64,000 bases of DNA from an uncultured Bacteroidales bacterium (GTDB lineage Bacteria; Bacteroidota; Bacteroidia; Bacteroidales; F082). The stretch covers positions 124,001 to 188,000 of the forward strand of contig CAJOIH010000007.1 in the NCBI GenBank assembly GCA_905234455.1, read 5' to 3'. The notes under the pieces are model-generated. The model had not been told where the DNA came from, did not search any database, and saw nothing but the letters and a program-made list of their open reading frames with translations. This document shows, piece by piece, positions 56,201 through 63,988 of the stretch (within the stretch, counting starts at the first letter, position 1; each line of letters opens with the position of its first letter). The translations under genes and the position numbers were made by a program.

Positions 56201-57543
56201 CCAGAAACGGCGGCCAGGTGCTGCCCGGCTTCATGCCCGAGTCCGGTTATCTAGGCATCTTCGGCACCAATGGGGCTCCCGGATGGCAATTCGCCTTAGG
56301 CCTACCCGGCGACATTTACGACAAGGCTGTCAGTGGCGGCTGGCTCACCACCGACTCCATCCTAAGCGATCCATACATCAAGCGCACCACTGAGAACATC
56401 AGCTACCGCGTCAATGCCGAGCCATTCAACGGGTTCAAGATCGACATCCAGGGCAACACCACCTATACGGAGAACTACCAGCATTACTTCAGGGCCAACT
56501 CCTTCGGTGATTTCGAGGTCTTCACCCCGACCACTGCAGGCAGCTACACCTCTTCTTCCCTACTCATCAAGACTGCCTTTGCGGGTGAAAAGAGCGGTGA
56601 CGAAGAAGGGTCGCCCTTGTTCGACCAGATGCTGGCCAACCGCACTGTCATTGCCGATCGTCTGGCCAGGAACAATCCTGCATGGGTTGCCAACGTCAAC
56701 AACTACGTCTTCGACACCCTTTGCGGCGACTATTTCCCGCAAGGTTACGGCGCCTCGTCGACGGAAGTGGTGCTCTACTCGTTCCTCGCCGCTTATACCG
56801 GGCAAGACGCCTCCAACATCAAGCTCAGCCCATTCCAGAGGATCCCCTTCCCCAACTGGACCATCACCTACAACGGTCTGACCAACATTCCTGCCATAGG
56901 TTCGCTGTTCAAGACCGTCAACATCTCGCACACCTACCGTTCCACCTACTCCATCAGCAACTGGTCGACCAACGTGTATTATAACGAGAGCAATCCCGTT
57001 CAGACCTACGAGAACAACAGCGACATCATCAGCCCGATCGACTACGGCCAAGTAGTCCTCAACGAGCAGTTCATGCCCTTGCTGGGCATCGACATCGGCC
57101 TGCAGAACTCGATGACTGCCAATTTGCAATACAAGCAGTCACGTTCACTGACCATGAGCTTCTCCAACAACCAGCTTACCGAGATGATCAGCAGGGAGAT
57201 CGTGATTGGAGCGGGTTACCGCATCAAGGGCTTGAAGTTCAACATCATCTCGATTTCCGGAGGTGGAAACAAGAAGACGGTGAGCAACGACTTGGTGTTG
57301 AAGGTCGACTTGGGCTTCAAGAAGGACAAGACCACGCTACGGCGTGTCGATGAGAACAACAGTCAGGTCTCGGCTGGCCAGAACAAGGTCAACATTTACG
57401 TCACTGCCGACTATCAGTTCAGCAGCCGGTTGAGTGCCCAGGTGTTCTTCAAACGCGACATGAACACGCCTTTCGTGTCGACCACCTTCCCCACTTCGAC
57501 CACTTTTGCCGGCATGATGGTCAGATTTAATTTAGCACAATAA
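50221..57543 (+). CDS. sprA: SprA, outer-membrane translocon of the type IX secretion system
   Basis: A 2440-residue protein with signal peptide (about 1-23, PAFAQ). SprA hallmarks: the N-terminal region with the conserved LNVIAKIGDKINFNINKNT, the YIDDFEGAKSTIDLR motif at about 803-817, a very long chain of amphipathic beta strands (36-stranded barrel in the known structure) and a terminal strand at the C-terminus. It is the pore through which folded T9SS cargo crosses the outer membrane, gated by PorV and Plug. Two lysine-rich low-complexity inserts stand out, at about 1640-1675 (NKKGGQEGKDGKEGKE) and 1933-1966 (NKDKDKKEDKGK), probably loops. Coupled to ruvA by a 4-base overlap; gcvH follows 39 bases on. 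Confidence 0.97.
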   Translation: MNLMRRHIILLMLLAMVIPAFAQLPDDDQPAIHLNEPTNFTHEVVYDPLTGQYTLKHKVGDHEYKLPTTMSMKDYMEYKNRKEVREYWKSRKQQNTKSSKESNSIIPPLYVGGEAFDLIFGSNTIDIRPQGSVDLTFGLKHNYRGDPSITKQHTTNFDFDQDIQLNVIAKIGDKINFNINKNTKATFNYEDLMKLKYEGKEDEIIQLLEAGDVSFPLNSTLITGTQRLFGLKSKLKFGNTSITSVVSYQESESRNISVQGGAQTNEFNINCIDYEENRHFFLSQYFREQYESALSTLPTITSSINITKIEVWVTNTNSTTQDTRNILALTDLAEGREQWIYNPEVHPANTMTIYPRNAANNLLTRLDTVQIRDISLVTNYMSGDPMHIGRQGYMVSGRDFEKIENARRLSPSEYSLNSKLGFISLNINLNSNQTLAVAYQYTIVGSDAVYQVGEFSDAGINAPQVLTAKLLRGTTVNTSMPIWNLMMKNVYNLRAYQISPTDFMLNIFYIGGSSSTPMGYFNEGPEGVKGVSLLHLLGLDNLTQQNNPIPGGDGEFDFLNNAQTTGGTINAANGRIYFPVLEPFGSHLRRVFADNVDLANKYAYDSLYTMTKTSAEQYSEKNKFSLRGYYSSQSGSEISLNAMNVAQGSVTVTAGGRTLVENVDYTVDYTLGRVSIINEGILNSGTPINISLESNSGFSALKKTFLGTRVEHEFNPDFRLGGTVLHLGERSYTQKINYGEEAISNTIWGFDLSYNSEARWLTRFIDWLPGISTKAPSRIRFDGEFAHFIPGLSKSAAEPGTSYIDDFEGAKSTIDLRLFSQWHLASTPQHQNDLFPEAAANTGLAYGKNRAKLSWYTIDHTVFYDRATTIRPRNITADELSRNSVRQVLETEIYPTKDIAAGTPTNMSVLNLAYFPTERGPYNYDVNPTQYSAGVNENGELYDPLSRWAGIMRRMETTDFEATNIEYIEFWLMDPFSDPEYQNNPGKLYINLGDISEDVLRDGRKFYENGMPENEEVVNVDTTIWGRVPIMQDLVGTFSTSPDARLYQDIGYDGLRDVDEKTFFENNYLSVLRDQYGEGSQAYQKAYADPSSDNYHYFRSSEWDDDDVHSSIVERYKYYNGVEGNSPSESQRTESYTTSNTTVPDAEDMNSDNTLSESERYYQYEIDLSPEKMVVGKNHIANIYEASNIKLANGEIGNVTWYQFRVPIKQPDRVIGRIDDFSSIRFMRMFVRDFQRPIVLRFATLDLVKGEWRTYTHGIQAPGEYQPNDIANSTTLDVSAVNIEEDGRRIPVPYVIPPGITQEQIVGTTAVTKLNEQSLQMTVQHLVDGDGRAIYKTTDFDLRQYKYLKMFVHAEQATEEDPLYDQDLTVFMRLGTDFTENYYEYEIPLRVTPWGTPYTNKEAIWPEINNFEILLEDLVTVKENRNAAMRLPGSTVRPNLLYTERFKKGTVEGMDYYHTVKVIGNPTISDVKAMMIGVRNPKRQSLDNGNDDGLTKSVVVWVNELRLTELSSNGGFAGTGRVEATLADLGRFVATGSYSSGGFGPLDCRVTDNTFEAHSQFSVSTDLELGKFVENTGLKVPLHVDYGRNVTTPTYNPFDPDVKLNDALAALDTQEQRDSLTSIVHSLTQYKNINLMNVRKERTAGRNKKGGQEGKDGKEGKETLNLRDPNNRNRGNRNMPTVHIWDIENFNFSFSYSETKQENPDIQYYNTKIYRGNLGYNYVGNPKNVAPFAKAKWASKSYLALIKDINFYYLPKSLTFNTEMNRNYSERLLRNKSGGDIIINPTISKQWDWNRNYQFRYDLTKGLNLDYSAQAEAYVYEPAGNPDKGTEEWKLNRDTIKNELLRLGTMSRFHQTVNVNYTVPINKLPLLSWVTATATFQGQYFWTASALSIQDRLGNTVENSYSIQGNGNLDFTKIYNTIPYLKNLNSPASKKNGPKIQNMNKDKDKKEDKGKVSDSTAIKPKSDRVNVGKVLLDGTLKIVTMVKRATLTYSRNGGQVLPGFMPESGYLGIFGTNGAPGWQFALGLPGDIYDKAVSGGWLTTDSILSDPYIKRTTENISYRVNAEPFNGFKIDIQGNTTYTENYQHYFRANSFGDFEVFTPTTAGSYTSSSLLIKTAFAGEKSGDEEGSPLFDQMLANRTVIADRLARNNPAWVANVNNYVFDTLCGDYFPQGYGASSTEVVLYSFLAAYTGQDASNIKLSPFQRIPFPNWTITYNGLTNIPAIGSLFKTVNISHTYRSTYSISNWSTNVYYNESNPVQTYENNSDIISPIDYGQVVLNEQFMPLLGIDIGLQNSMTANLQYKQSRSLTMSFSNNQLTEMISREIVIGAGYRIKGLKFNIISISGGGNKKTVSNDLVLKVDLGFKKDKTTLRRVDENNSQVSAGQNKVNIYVTADYQFSSRLSAQVFFKRDMNTPFVSTTFPTSTTFAGMMVRFNLAQ

Positions 57544-57582
57544 CAACTTTCAAATACTAACCTAATTAAAACAACAAACAAA

Positions 57583-57972
57583 ATGAACATTCCATCGAAT
57601 TTAAAGTACACGAAAGACGATGAGTGGATCCGCTTGGAAGGCGAATATGGCTTCATCGGCATCACTGATTACGCACAACACGAACTGGGTGAGATCACCT
57701 TTGTCGACATCGACGCCGACCTCGTGGGCGAGACCCTCGAAGCCGAGGAAGAGTTTGGTGCTGTTGAGGCTGTGAAGACCACTGCCGAGCTGCTGATGCC
57801 CGTTGGCGGCGAAGTCGTCGAGATCAACGAGGCCTTGGCCGACGAGGAGAATGCCAAGCTGGTGAACAGCGATCCTTATGGCGAAGGCTGGATGATCAAG
57901 ATCAAGGTGAACGACCCCGCCGAGCTGGACAACCTGCTTGACGCTGCCGCTTACGAAGCCAAAATCAAGTAA
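57583..57972 (+). CDS. gcvH: Glycine cleavage system H protein
   Basis: A 129-residue lipoyl-domain protein; the lipoylation site is Lys 65 in AVEAVKTTAEL, with FGAVEAVK typical of GcvH. It shuttles the aminomethyl group of glycine. The P and T proteins are not in the window. Its place between sprA and a vanZ-like gene is a conserved, functionally unexplained feature of the phylum. Confidence 0.97.
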   Translation: MNIPSNLKYTKDDEWIRLEGEYGFIGITDYAQHELGEITFVDIDADLVGETLEAEEEFGAVEAVKTTAELLMPVGGEVVEINEALADEENAKLVNSDPYGEGWMIKIKVNDPAELDNLLDAAAYEAKIK

Positions 57973-57975
57973 GCC

Positions 57976-58389
57976 TTGAGCCGATTCACAAGAAATAGTT
58001 ACCCGGGAATCCTGTGTGCGGCAGTCATCCTGCTGTTGACGGGACTTCCGGGTTCTGTTTTTCCGACGGTCAAGCCCATCATTGGGTTGGACAAGCTGGT
58101 CCACATGCTGATGTACGCTGGGTTTGTATTTGCTTCGATATGGGGTTACCGCGAGCCTTTCAAGGAGCGGGACGGCGCCTACCGGAAGAAGGTCGTTTGG
58201 ATTGCCCTTGCGGTTGGCATCGCCTATGGCGCCCTCACCGAAGTCATGCAGGAGACGCTGATCCCCACCCGTACTGGCAGCGTCTACGATTGGATTGCCG
58301 ACGTCATTGGATGTATTCTCGGCGCGATTATTGCTTATTTTTTCCTTCGCAACCGAAATAATTTGAAAAATGCAGCGTTGGATAAATAA
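57976..58389 (+). CDS. VanZ family membrane protein
   Basis: A 137-residue protein with a TTG start (57976) three bases after the gcvH stop; there is no ATG in a better place. Four hydrophobic segments; VGLDKLVHMLMYAGFVFASIWG-type VanZ features (GLDKLVHMLMYAGFV, ALTEVMQETLIPTRTGSVYDWIADVIG). VanZ homologues relate to teicoplanin resistance in Gram-positives, but here the role is unknown. Conserved neighbour of gcvH in Bacteroidota. Confidence 0.9.
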   Translation: MSRFTRNSYPGILCAAVILLLTGLPGSVFPTVKPIIGLDKLVHMLMYAGFVFASIWGYREPFKERDGAYRKKVVWIALAVGIAYGALTEVMQETLIPTRTGSVYDWIADVIGCILGAIIAYFFLRNRNNLKNAALDK

Positions 58390-58443
58390 ATAATTAGTAA
58401 TTTCGCAACGGAAAATTTTGAATTATCAAAAAAGACTATAACC

Positions 58444-59118
58444 ATGGAAGAGAAAAAATCACCAAAAGCGAATCTTGAGAACAAGAAACTCACGTTCATC
58501 CTGATTGGCTTGATCATCAGCTTGGCTGTGGCATGGGCCGTGTTCGAAATCAAGAGTTACGACAAGCGCGAGATTGCCGACATCGGCAGAACCGTCGAAG
58601 TCGTGGAAGAAGAGATGGTGGAGATCACGAAGCAGGAGCAGAAGCCCCAGCCGGTGGAAGTTCCCAAGCAGACCACCCAGATCCAAGTTGTGGAGGACGA
58701 CGTAGAGGTTGACGACGTTGAAATCAACGCCGAAGTCGACCAAAACGAAGTCATTGAAGAGTATGTGGCTCCTGAAGTTGAGGAAGAAGAGATCGTTGAA
58801 GCCGAGATCTTCACCGTGGTGGAAGAGATGCCTGAGTTCCCTGGCGGCATGGCCAAACTCGCCGAGTATCTCGGAAAGAACATCAAGTATCCCCAGCTGG
58901 CCCGTGAGAGCGGCATCCAGGGCCGTGTGTTCATCAACTTCGTGGTTGAGAACGACGGTTCCGTGACCAACGTCAAGGTGATGCGTTCACTGGGTGGCGG
59001 TTGCGACGAGGAAGCCATCCGCGTCGTGAAATCGATGCCCAAATGGAAGCCCGGCAAACAGCGTGGCAAACCGGTGCGTGTGAGCTACAACTTGCCTGTG
59101 AACTTCAAGCTTCAGTAA
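58444..59118 (+). CDS. TonB-family energy transducer
   Basis: A 224-residue protein: cytoplasmic N-terminus, one transmembrane helix (about 18-38, LTFILIGLIISLAVAWAVF), a periplasmic stretch rich in E, V and P (EEEMVEITKQEQKPQPVEVPK) and a C-terminal TonB domain (MPEFPGGMAKLAEYLGKNIKYP, GRVFINFVVENDGSV, MPKWKPGKQRGKPVRVSYNLPVNF). It passes inner-membrane proton-motive energy to receptors such as the one at 31367, given ExbB/D, which are not here. Convergent with uvrC, overlap of 14 bases. Confidence 0.93.
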   Translation: MEEKKSPKANLENKKLTFILIGLIISLAVAWAVFEIKSYDKREIADIGRTVEVVEEEMVEITKQEQKPQPVEVPKQTTQIQVVEDDVEVDDVEINAEVDQNEVIEEYVAPEVEEEEIVEAEIFTVVEEMPEFPGGMAKLAEYLGKNIKYPQLARESGIQGRVFINFVVENDGSVTNVKVMRSLGGGCDEEAIRVVKSMPKWKPGKQRGKPVRVSYNLPVNFKLQ

Positions 59119-60916
59119 TCACAGCAGGGTGGAAATGGTCGTAGACCAGTTTCGCCTTTGAAGGACCTATCAAGGAGGCCAAGCTTTCGAGCGGGGCCTC
59201 CTTGATTGTTTTTACGGACTTCAGTTCCAGCAGCAGCTTTTCGGCTGTGGCCTTGCCGATGCCTTTGATTTCGGAGAGTTCGGAGTGCATGAAGCCCTTC
59301 TCGAACTTCTTGCGATGGTGGGTGATGGCGAAGCGATGCACTTCGTCCTGGATCTGTGTCATCAGGCGGAACACTTCCGAATCGGGTTTGATACCCACTG
59401 CCTTCGGCGGGAAGCCATAGAGCAGTTCGCGGGTGCGGTGACGGTCGTCCTTCACCAGTCCGGCGATGGCTATTTCAATGTGCAGCTCGTCCTCGACGAC
59501 CTGGCGCACCACTTCCATCTGGCCTTTGCCGCCGTCGGTGATGATGAGGTCGGGCAAGGGCTTCTCCTCCTCCAGGAGGCGTGAATAGCGACGGCGCACC
59601 ACCTCTTTCATGGAGGCGTAGTCGTCAGGCCCTTCCACCGTCTTGATGTCATAATGCCGGTAGGCGTTCTTGTTGGGTTTGCCATTGACGAACTGCACCA
59701 TGGCTGCCACGGGGTAGTCGCCTTGGAAGTTGGAGTTGTCGAAGCTCTCGATGACCTCGGGAAACACCGGTAGATGCAGCATCTCCTTCAGTTGGTTGAG
59801 CACCCGTTTCTGATGGCGTTCCGGGTCGACCAGCGTACGCTGTTTCTCGATATCCATCTTATATTGGACTGCATTGCGACGCGAGAGTTCCAGCAGCTTG
59901 GCCTTGTCGCCCCGTTGGGGCACGGTGACTTCCACATCGCCAAGGCCGAAATCGAGCTTCAGGGGGAGTACCACTTCTTTGGCGTTGCTCTCGAACTGTT
60001 GGCGCAGCTCGGTCACTGCCAGGGAGAGCAGTTCCTCGGCAGGTTCGTCGAGTCGGCGCTTGATTTCGATGGTGTGCGACTGCACCACGGCGCCCTCATT
60101 GACCCGCATATAGTTGACGTAGAAGAGGTGTTCGGCGTCGACGTAAGAGAACACGTCCACATTGTGGATGGTGGTGCTGACCACGGTGGAGCGGCTACGG
60201 TAGTTCTCGAGGAGCTCGTATTTCTCCTTGATGGCTTGGGCCTCTTCGAATTCCATGCGGGAGGCGTGTTCCATCATCAGGGCTTTCATTTCCTTGAGGA
60301 CCCCGGAGAGGTTTCCCTTGATGATCTCCTTGGTTTCGGCGACCATCTTGCAGTAATCCGTTTTGGACACATAGCCTTGGCAAGGTCCCAGGCATTTGTG
60401 GATATGGTAGTCGAGGCACACGCGGTATTTGCCTTTGGCGATGTTGGCTTCGGTGAGCGTGGTCCGGCAGGAGCGCAGGGGATAGATCTGGCCCAGGAGG
60501 TCGAGCAGCACATGGGCGGTGCGCACTGAGGCATAGGGACCGAAGTAGTCCGATCCGTCATTGAGTTTGCGCCGCGTGAGGAAGACCCGAGGGTAAGGCT
60601 CGTTTTTGATGCAGATCCAAGGGTAGGTCTTGTCGTCCTTGAGCATGATGTTGTAGCGCGGCTTATACTGCTTGATGAGGTTGTTCTCAAGCAGCAGGGC
60701 TTCGGATTCCGACTCCACCACGATGAATTTGATGTCGGCGATTTTATTGACGAGCACGCGCGTCTTGCCAGTTTGTTCCTTATTGAAATAGGAGGAGACG
60801 CGGCGTTTCAGGTTCTTTGCCTTGCCGACATAGATCAGGGTACCGTCCTTGTCGTAGTAACGGTAAACCCCGGGCTTGGAGGGGAGGATCTTTAGGATTG
60901 CTTGAAGTGATTCCAT
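59105..60916 (-). CDS. uvrC: Excinuclease ABC subunit C (UvrC)
   Basis: A 603-residue UvrC: GIY-YIG nuclease (PGVYRYYDKDGTLIYVGKAKNLKRRV, 15-40), a cysteine-containing region (VCLDYHIHKCLGPCQGY), UVR motif (~200-235), the RNase H-like second nuclease (ESFDNSNFQGDYPVAAMV, ITDGGKGQMEVV) and tandem HhH (ELSEIKGIGKATAEKLLLEL). It makes both incisions in nucleotide excision repair. Its start overlaps the thiL stop by 25 bases, so the genes are coupled. Length is usual. Confidence 0.97.
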   Translation of the reverse strand: MESLQAILKILPSKPGVYRYYDKDGTLIYVGKAKNLKRRVSSYFNKEQTGKTRVLVNKIADIKFIVVESESEALLLENNLIKQYKPRYNIMLKDDKTYPWICIKNEPYPRVFLTRRKLNDGSDYFGPYASVRTAHVLLDLLGQIYPLRSCRTTLTEANIAKGKYRVCLDYHIHKCLGPCQGYVSKTDYCKMVAETKEIIKGNLSGVLKEMKALMMEHASRMEFEEAQAIKEKYELLENYRSRSTVVSTTIHNVDVFSYVDAEHLFYVNYMRVNEGAVVQSHTIEIKRRLDEPAEELLSLAVTELRQQFESNAKEVVLPLKLDFGLGDVEVTVPQRGDKAKLLELSRRNAVQYKMDIEKQRTLVDPERHQKRVLNQLKEMLHLPVFPEVIESFDNSNFQGDYPVAAMVQFVNGKPNKNAYRHYDIKTVEGPDDYASMKEVVRRRYSRLLEEEKPLPDLIITDGGKGQMEVVRQVVEDELHIEIAIAGLVKDDRHRTRELLYGFPPKAVGIKPDSEVFRLMTQIQDEVHRFAITHHRKKFEKGFMHSELSEIKGIGKATAEKLLLELKSVKTIKEAPLESLASLIGPSKAKLVYDHFHPAVITEA

Positions 60917-61941
60917 CCTTGGGCCTTTAATGGAATGACATGGTTGTCGGGGGTAACTAACTCTGCGATGCCTTTGTCGGCGGTCATATAGCCGATGACG
61001 GTGACGTCTTGCGACATCTTTTGGATTTTCTCGTAGTCTTTCTGGTCGATGGTGAAGAGCAGCTCATAGTCCTCGCCCCCGTTCAGTGCGGTGATGCTCG
61101 GTACGATTTGGAAGTCCTTGGCCAGTTTGACGGTGGTGGGGTCTTGGGGGATCTTGCCTTCGTAAAGTTGGCAGCCCACCCCTGATTCCTTGCAGAGGTG
61201 CATCACTTCGGAGGCCAGTCCGTCGGAGATGTCGATCATGGAGGTCGGTTTGATGCCCAGTTCCTTGAGGCGGGCGACGATATCCTTGCGGGCTTCGGGT
61301 TTCAGTTGGCGTTCCAGCACGTAGTCGAAGCCTTTGAGTTGGGGTTGCATATTGGGGTTGGCGAGGTATTCTGCTTTCTCGCGTTCGAGGATGAGCAGTC
61401 CTGTGTAGGCCCCGCCCAGGTCGCCGCTCACGCAGAGCAGGTCGTTGGGTTTGGCGCCGCTGCGGTAGACCACGTCCTCTTCCTTGGCCATGCCGATGAC
61501 GGTGATGGAGATCACCAGTCCCGACTGACTTGAGGTGGTGTCGCCGCCCACCAAGTCGACGTTGTAGTTCTCGCAGGCCAGACGGATGCCTGCATAGAGC
61601 TCGTCGAGGGCTTCCACCGAGTAGCGGTTGGAGACGCCCAGGCCCACTACGATTTGGGTGGGGGTGCCGTTCATGGCATAGATATCCGAGAAGTTGACCA
61701 CTGCCGCTTTGTAGCCCAGGTGGCGCAAGGGCGTGTAGGTCATGTCGAAATGCACTCCTTCGACGAGGAGGTCGACCGAGACCAAGGTACGGTAGCCTTC
61801 GTGGTTGATGACGGCTGCGTCGTCGCCCACCCCTTTCAGTGAGGAGGCGTTGCGCAGCGGGAAGTCCTGGGTCAGTTGGTCGATGAGTCCGAATTCGCCC
61901 AGTTCATCGAGCTCGGTACGGGTATCTTTATTCTCTTCCAT
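60892..61941 (-). CDS. thiL: Thiamine-monophosphate kinase
   Basis: A 349-residue ThiL from the ATG at 61939-61941 (MEENKDTRTELDELGEFGLI); the longer frame starts inside the CPBP gene. AIR-synthase-like fold with GVGDDAAVI (Mg-ATP site), VSVDLLVEGVHFD, VGGDTTSSQSGLVISITVIG and MIDISDGLASEVMHL. It makes thiamine diphosphate from the monophosphate. It overlaps CPBP at its start by 14 bases and uvrC at its end. No TPP riboswitch was found nearby. Confidence 0.95.
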   Translation of the reverse strand: MEENKDTRTELDELGEFGLIDQLTQDFPLRNASSLKGVGDDAAVINHEGYRTLVSVDLLVEGVHFDMTYTPLRHLGYKAAVVNFSDIYAMNGTPTQIVVGLGVSNRYSVEALDELYAGIRLACENYNVDLVGGDTTSSQSGLVISITVIGMAKEEDVVYRSGAKPNDLLCVSGDLGGAYTGLLILEREKAEYLANPNMQPQLKGFDYVLERQLKPEARKDIVARLKELGIKPTSMIDISDGLASEVMHLCKESGVGCQLYEGKIPQDPTTVKLAKDFQIVPSITALNGGEDYELLFTIDQKDYEKIQKMSQDVTVIGYMTADKGIAELVTPDNHVIPLKAQGWNHFKQS

Positions 61942-62785
61942 ATTTATATTGGTTTTTTGCAACAATAACAATCATTCCGACGGTAAGCACCAGGCTAGTG
62001 ATCAGGAGGGCCACATTGGAGGTGCTTCCGAAGTGTTCCCAGTCGGCATTGGCGAGGCCTTTATAGTCGAGATAGGCCACCACCACGGCGGTGCCGTTGT
62101 TGATGAAGTGCATGAGGATGCTGGTCCAGAGGGAGCCTGAGTAGTAGAACATATAACCCAGGATGAGGCCTAGGAACATGCGGGGCAGGAAGCCGTAGAA
62201 CTGGAAGTGGATGAATGAGAAGATGAAGGCGGAAAGCCAGATGGCCACATGGGGATTGCATCGTCTGGTCAAGGCCTGTTGCAGCACACCGCGGAAGGTC
62301 AGTTCCTCGCCGATGGCGGGAATGAGGGCGATGACCAGCAGGTTACCCAGGAGTCCCCAGAAGGTGTCGACCTGAAGCATCCGGTCGGTAAGGTCGCCGG
62401 CCATGTCTTCCATCATCTTGAGCAGCCTTTCCAGGGTCTCTCCAAAGTTGGCGTTCTCGTTCCAGGTGCCCAGGATGTTGGTCAGCGGAAGGGAGACGAA
62501 CATCAGGGCGATGCCGACGAGAAGCATCCACCAATGGGCTGGTTTGCGGAAGCCTATTTGGCGCATGGGTTCCGTACGTGTGAAGGCGTAGAGGACCAGC
62601 GGCGGTGCGATGAACATCAGCGCGGAGCTTATCCCCTGCCCTATCTTGAGCCCGGTAATGTCGTTGCCGAGGGTGAACAAGGCGGCGACGGCGACGCCTA
62701 TCAGGGTACACACGAGGAGGGCCATCAGGTAGATGAAGATCCTCATGCCTGTGGATTGTTTCAGGTTTTTCTTGAATTCGTCCAT
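61928..62785 (-). CDS. CPBP family intramembrane metalloprotease
   Basis: A 285-residue multi-spanning protein from the ATG at 62783-62785 (MDEFKKNLKQ); the frame continues upstream but the extra sequence is antisense to the dus gene. About seven membrane segments and the CPBP (CaaX protease/bacteriocin-processing) motifs EELTFRGVLQ, FIHFQFYGFLPRM and LMHFINNG. The family cleaves prenylated or other membrane-anchored peptides; the substrate here is unknown. Heads the CPBP-thiL-uvrC operon; -7 box TACATTTG at 62808-62815 on minus. Confidence 0.92.
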   Translation of the reverse strand: MDEFKKNLKQSTGMRIFIYLMALLVCTLIGVAVAALFTLGNDITGLKIGQGISSALMFIAPPLVLYAFTRTEPMRQIGFRKPAHWWMLLVGIALMFVSLPLTNILGTWNENANFGETLERLLKMMEDMAGDLTDRMLQVDTFWGLLGNLLVIALIPAIGEELTFRGVLQQALTRRCNPHVAIWLSAFIFSFIHFQFYGFLPRMFLGLILGYMFYYSGSLWTSILMHFINNGTAVVVAYLDYKGLANADWEHFGSTSNVALLITSLVLTVGMIVIVAKNQYKYGRE

Positions 62786-62797
62786 CGAAAAAAGGTG

Positions 62798-62824
62798 TTT
62801 GAAAATGCAAATGTAGTATTTTTG
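62798..62824 (+). promoter_or_regulatory. dus promoter
   Basis: TTTG (62798-62801), 15-base spacer (short), TATTTTTG (62817-62824), about 10 bases before the likely start and 16 before the ATG at 62840. It overlaps the divergent CPBP promoter. Confidence 0.45.
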
Positions 62825-62839
62825 CGGAAAATAAGCACC

Positions 62840-63832
62840 ATGTACCAGATTGCCGGAATCGAATTTGAGCATTATCCCTTGCTTTTGGCGCCCATGGAAG
62901 ACGTTTCGGACCCTCCGTTCCGCCATGTGTGCAAGTTGTTCGGAGCTGATCTGGTGTATTCCGAGTTCATCTCGTCGGACGGCTTGATCCGCGATAGCGC
63001 AAAGAGCATCAAGAAGTTGGACTTCGACGAGTTTGAGCGGCCTTTTGGCGTCCAGATTTTTGGCAATGCGGTGGAGCCGATGGTAGAGGCGGCGAGGTAT
63101 GCCGAGACTGCCCATCCCGATTTGATTGACATCAACTTCGGCTGTCCGGTGAAGAAAGTGGCTTCGAAGGGGGCTGGTTCGGGCATCATGAACGACATCC
63201 CCAAGATGGTGGCCATTACTGAGGCGGTGGTGAAGGCGGTGGACATTCCGGTGACGGTGAAGACGCGGTTGGGTTATGACGAGCAGCACAAGGAGATTGT
63301 GGACATTGCCGAGCGTTTGCAGGATGTGGGTATTGCGGCTTTGACCATTCATGGGCGGTTACGCACGACCAAGTACGGGGAACCGGCGGATTGGACCTTG
63401 ATTGGTGCGGTGAAGGACAATCCGAGGATGCGCATTCCCATCATTGGCAACGGTGATGTGGTGGATGGGCCATCGGCGAGGCATTTCAAGGACACCTATG
63501 GGGTGGATGGTTTGATGATTGGCAGGGCTACTTATGGCAATCCATGGATTTTCAGGGAGATCAGGCATTATTTGGAGACGGGTGAGGCGTTGCCGAAGCC
63601 TGACCTTCAGGAGCGGATCAGGGTGGCCAAGATTCAGCTGGAGCGTTCGGTGGCATGGAAGGGCGAGCGCACTGCGGTGATGGAGATCAGGAAGCATTGG
63701 GGGAGTTATTTCAGGGGCTTGGCGAATTTCAAGCCCTACAAGATCCGGTTGATGGAGGCGAAGACTGCCGACGAGGTCAGCGCTGTTCTTGATGAGATCA
63801 AGAATTTATTTTGTCAAGAAATAGGGAATTAG
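62840..63832 (+). CDS. dusB: tRNA-dihydrouridine synthase
   Basis: A 330-residue flavoenzyme from the ATG at 62840 (MYQIAGIEFEHYPLLLAPMED); the longer frame upstream is antisense to CPBP. Dus motifs: APMEDVSDPPFRHVC (FMN site), DINFGCPVKKVASKGAGSGIM with the catalytic Cys, LTIHGRLRTTKYG and PIIGNGDVVDGPSARH, GLMIGRATYGNPWIF. It reduces uridines in the tRNA D-loop. It is the DusB-like branch by overall similarity; subfamily is less certain. Lies just upstream of a tRNA gene. Confidence 0.94.
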   Translation: MYQIAGIEFEHYPLLLAPMEDVSDPPFRHVCKLFGADLVYSEFISSDGLIRDSAKSIKKLDFDEFERPFGVQIFGNAVEPMVEAARYAETAHPDLIDINFGCPVKKVASKGAGSGIMNDIPKMVAITEAVVKAVDIPVTVKTRLGYDEQHKEIVDIAERLQDVGIAALTIHGRLRTTKYGEPADWTLIGAVKDNPRMRIPIIGNGDVVDGPSARHFKDTYGVDGLMIGRATYGNPWIFREIRHYLETGEALPKPDLQERIRVAKIQLERSVAWKGERTAVMEIRKHWGSYFRGLANFKPYKIRLMEAKTADEVSAVLDEIKNLFCQEIGN

Positions 63833-63845
63833 AGAGTTTTTATCG

Positions 63846-63853
63846 TATCTTTG
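63846..63853 (+). promoter_or_regulatory. -7 box upstream of the tRNA gene
   Basis: TATCTTTG, about 25 bases before the tRNA 5' end. No clear -33 element; TTTG at 63810-63813 is too far. Confidence 0.45.
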
Positions 63854-63878
63854 CGGCGCAATTCCGTGAGGACATTGC

Positions 63879-63952
63879 GGTCCCATAGCGCAGTTGGTTA
63901 GAGCAACTGACTCATAATCAGTAGGTCCTAGGTTCAAGCCCTAGTGGGACCA
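63879..63952 (+). tRNA. tRNA with CAT anticodon (elongator Met, or Ile2)
   Basis: Full cloverleaf: acceptor GGTCCCA (63879-63885) pairs with TGGGACC (63945-63951), discriminator A (63952). Anticodon arm ACTGA-CTCATAA-TCAGT with CAT at 63913-63915; T arm CTAGG-TTCAAGC-CCTAG. The D stem GCGC/GAGC has one G-A mismatch. CCA is not encoded (CACG follows). CAT tRNAs may be elongator methionine or, if the C is lysidine-modified by TilS, isoleucine-2; sequence alone does not decide. It is not the initiator. Confidence 0.96.
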
Positions 63953-63954
63953 CG

Positions 63955-63988
63955 AAAAAAAGAGCGGCTCGTTTGAGTCGCTCTTTTT
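63955..63988 (+). terminator. Intrinsic terminator after the tRNA
   Basis: AGAGCGGCTC (63961-63970), loop GTTT, GAGTCGCTCT (63975-63984), with flanking A-run and T-run; one G-T wobble in the stem. It lies three bases after the tRNA. Confidence 0.9.
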